Source: Coriobacteriaceae bacterium (GTDB taxonomy: Bacteria; Actinomycetota; Coriobacteriia; Coriobacteriales; UMGS124). From it: a stretch of 64,000 nucleotides of DNA. A model generated the notes under the pieces. It searched no databases, was not told the origin of the DNA, and was given only the letters and a program-made list of their open reading frames with translations. Position numbers and translations under genes: made by a program. The stretch spans positions 58,600 through 122,599 of the forward strand of contig JAHZGC010000010.1 of assembly GCA_019421015.1 (NCBI GenBank), given 5' to 3'. Shown here one piece after another: positions 61,931-64,000 of the stretch; within the stretch, counting starts at the first letter, position 1, and each line of letters begins with the position of its first letter.

Positions 61931-63533
61931 ATGGCGGCCTCCCTGCGCGAACTGGCCTCTCCCGGCGTCCCCGGCTGGGGTTTTGCGCTTTTCTTGGCCG
62001 TGAACGCCGTCCAGGTGTGGGGCGGCGTGTTCCCGTTCTTGCCCATGGAGTTCCAGACGGTCCAGGTGACCCTCTCCTTCTATGTGGCCCAGGCCTTGGC
62101 GGGGCTTCTCACCTATCTGGGCTTCGGGGTCGGCTCCTATGTGGCCCCCCCGCCCGGCTGCCCGGGTGCTGCCGGTCCTGGCCGCTCCTCCCATGATCGC
62201 GGGGTCTGCCGCGCTCATCGCCGCCATGTACGTGCAACCGGGGCTGACCCTGGCCTTCGTCATCTGCGCCGGTGTGCTGCTGGGCCTGGGCAGCACCGGC
62301 ATGACCCTGGGCTGGCAGCGCACCTTCTCCTCCTACGAGGGGGAACGTGGGGACGTGCTCCTGGTGGTGGGCACCGGCCTGTCGGCCCTGATCTACTTTG
62401 CCCTCTACCTGTGCCCCGTGGCCGTGACGGCCTACCTTGTTCCGCTGGTGCTCCTGCCCCTGTGTGCCGCCGCCCTTACGGTGAGCGCGCGCTCCATCGA
62501 CCTGAGCCAGCCGATGTTCACCGACGTCCCGAGCGCCCACCCGCGCATCTACGTCTCGTTTGCCCACGACTACTGGCGCAGCTCGCTGGCGGCCGGGGCG
62601 GTGGGGTTCGTTGCCGGCATCATGCGCGCCGTGGCCTTGGCCGATGTCACCGCGGGCCACGTCGTGAACATCACGAGCATGTTCGGCGCCCTGTGCTCGG
62701 CCGGGGTGATCCTCGTGCTGTGGCGGAGGTTCTCGTTCCACCTGAGCATGCGCAAGGCCTACCGGTGGTTCTTCCCGGTGCTGACCCTGGCCGTCACCTT
62801 TGTGCCCTTCTCGAACGCCATGGCCTACCTCGACGTGTTTGCGGGGCTGGTCTACATGCTCTACGCCTTTGTGCAGATGGTCCTGCTCGTGCAGTGCGCC
62901 CAGGCCTCGCGCGACCGCGGCGTGTGTCCCGTGCTCACCTATGCGTTTTGCAGCGGCATCATGCACGCGTTGCAGTTCGCCGGCTTTTTGTGCGGGTGGG
63001 CGTGCGGCCTGGCCGAGGGGGCCGGCATGGAGCAGCTCTCCCGCGCCTCGCTGCTCGCCGTGTGGCTGCTCGGCATGGTGCTCTTTCTCATCTGGCTGCG
63101 CCGTCCTGCCTTCAAAGCGCGCCGCTCGCCCGACGCCGTGGCGTTCGTGGCCTTTGGCCAGGGCGACGCCCGTGCTGAAGCGGCGGAGAAGCCCTTGGGT
63201 TCCGGAGCGGCGCCGGGTCCGGCGGGGGAGACCCACGGCTACGCCCGCGGCGAGGGGGACGACCCTGACCTTGAGATTCCCGTGCGCCCCGTGCTCGACC
63301 GCCTCACCAAGCAGTGCGAGGCCATCCGCCTGGCCTATCGGCTGTCTGACCGGGAGACCGAGGTCATGGAGCTCGTGGTCCGCGGCGACACCGTCGCCCG
63401 CATAGCCGAGAAGCTCTCGGTGTCTGAGAACACCGTGCGCACCCATGCCAAGCGCATCTACGCCAAGCTGGGAATCCACTCCAAGCAGGAGCTGAGCGAC
63501 CTGGTGCGCAGCTTCAGGCCCATGGAGCTATAG
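61931..63533 (+). pseudogene. Membrane-bound LuxR-family regulator with a poly-C frameshift
   Basis: The frame from ATG 61931 runs through the first helices (GFALFLAVNAVQVWGGVFPFLP, then LTYLGFGVGSYVAP) until a run of seven C (62145-62151). Removing one C restores the frame (VAPRPAARVLPVLAAPPMI) and gives about 534 residues with 12 helices and a LuxR domain (YRLSDRETEVMELVVRGDT, then SVSENTVRTHAKRIYAKLG) ending at 63533. As read, the protein stops early. It could be a phase-variable tract, a recent mutation or a sequencing error. It is directly coupled to the dmsC-like gene. Confidence 0.82.
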
Positions 63534-63675
63534 GGAGGGCGACGCGCCTGGTCGGGCATGGCGTGCACAACCGCCGAATTCGGCCTGGCGGGGCCCTGCG
63601 TGCGCGGAAGGCCCGGCGGCGATGCGGCATAATAGCGCCACCCTTCCCGTCAGCCCAAGCAAAGGAGCGTCGTCA

Positions 63676-64000
63676 ATGTCTGAACAGCAGCCCCAGCAGC
63701 CCCTCGTCGGCATCATCATGGGCTCCCAGAGCGACATGCCCGTCATGGAGGCGTGCACCAAGGAGCTCGAGGAGCTCGGCGTCCCCTACGAGCTCGTGGT
63801 CGCGAGCGCCCACCGCGCCCCCGCGAAGGTCCACGAGTGGGCCGAGAGCGCGGCCGACCGCGGCATCCGCGTGATCATTGCGGCCGCCGGCAAGGCCGCC
63901 CACCTCGGCGGCGTCGTGGCCGCGTTCACCCCGCTGCCCGTGATTGCCGTGCCCATGAAGACGAGCGATTTGGGCGGCCTGGACTCGCTGCTGTCCATGG
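63676..64000 (+). CDS. purE: 5-(carboxyamino)imidazole ribonucleotide mutase, 5' part
   Basis: The first 108 residues are in the window; the gene runs off the right edge. VGIIMGSQSDMPVMEAC, then VASAHRAPAKVHEWA and AAAGKAAHLGGVVAAFT are the PurE class I signatures. It converts N5-CAIR to CAIR in purine synthesis. RBS AAAGGAGC. A CATAAT -10-like site lies at 63628-63633. Confidence 0.95.
   Translation, partial: MSEQQPQQPLVGIIMGSQSDMPVMEACTKELEELGVPYELVVASAHRAPAKVHEWAESAADRGIRVIIAAAGKAAHLGGVVAAFTPLPVIAVPMKTSDLGGLDSLLSM

Noticed and set aside
1..64000. CRISPR arrays, rRNA genes and intact prophage
   Set aside because: No regularly spaced repeat array, rRNA sequence or phage structural gene was seen.

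Overview
The window looks like the chromosome of a strictly anaerobic, high-GC actinobacterium of the class Coriobacteriia. The evidence is GC-rich codon usage, the gene order rpsF-ssb-rpsR-(YybS-like)-rplI-dnaB-purA-purD, and repeated sets of Tat-exported FAD reductases placed next to LuxR regulators that carry a polytopic membrane domain. A gut or oral member such as an Eggerthellaceae or Atopobiaceae species is the best guess. The species cannot be fixed from sequence alone.

Layout. 1-1.6 kb: the 5' end of an rRNA methyltransferase gene (rlmD-like) and mtnA, both on the minus strand. 2.0-6.1 kb: a Tat-exported FAD reductase with a C-terminal FMN domain, a MerR regulator and a Tat-exported nicotinamidase-like hydrolase. 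6.4-15.6 kb: housekeeping genes (lysC-asd, purB) with a DUF5662 protein, a cation/proton antiporter, a PrsA/SurA-like foldase and a TRIC-family channel. 15.7-25.0 kb: two tRNA-Ser genes and the ribosomal/replication/purine block, ending in purD and a Nudix hydrolase. 25.3-30.0 kb: a broken PD-(D/E)XK transposase-family gene, an ABC exporter, a small membrane protein and pyridoxal kinase.

30.1-35.6 kb is a gene graveyard. It holds the 3' end of a surface-protein gene, a damaged IS30-family transposase, the C-terminal part of a HemW-like gene, and an FAD reductase and a LuxR regulator whose 5' halves are both missing. An intact-looking hipBA toxin-antitoxin pair and a Fic gene that has lost its catalytic loop follow. 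35.8-46.3 kb carries two divergent FAD-reductase/LuxR pairs, a radical-SAM HemW/ChuW-like enzyme, a Fic protein in what looks like a recently inserted cassette, and a TorD-like chaperone. 46.6-53.4 kb holds a C26 amidotransferase, a C39-like peptidase, a CpXC protein, a DUF4097 protein, a CDF metal transporter and a methyltransferase. 53.4-63.5 kb is respiratory: a LysR regulator divergent from a hexahaem cytochrome c and an FAD reductase, then a DMSO-reductase-type enzyme whose A and B subunits lie on one strand and whose membrane anchor lies on the other with a frameshifted LuxR gene. The window ends inside purE.

How the genes fit together. The accessory theme is anaerobic respiration with exported flavin and molybdenum reductases. 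Each reductase is paired with its own membrane-bound or LysR-type regulator, so the genome can swap electron acceptors; some of these pairs are now decaying.

The least explained structure is a pair of 222-bp intergenic elements at 9505-9726 and 52067-52288. Each has four copies of a roughly 25-bp motif built around ACTTTGCGAC, arranged as two direct pairs facing each other. Spacing is identical to the base (41, 104 and 41 bp), although the DNA between the motifs appears unrelated. A second dispersed palindrome family has three copies, at about 22.8, 37.7 and 58.4 kb.
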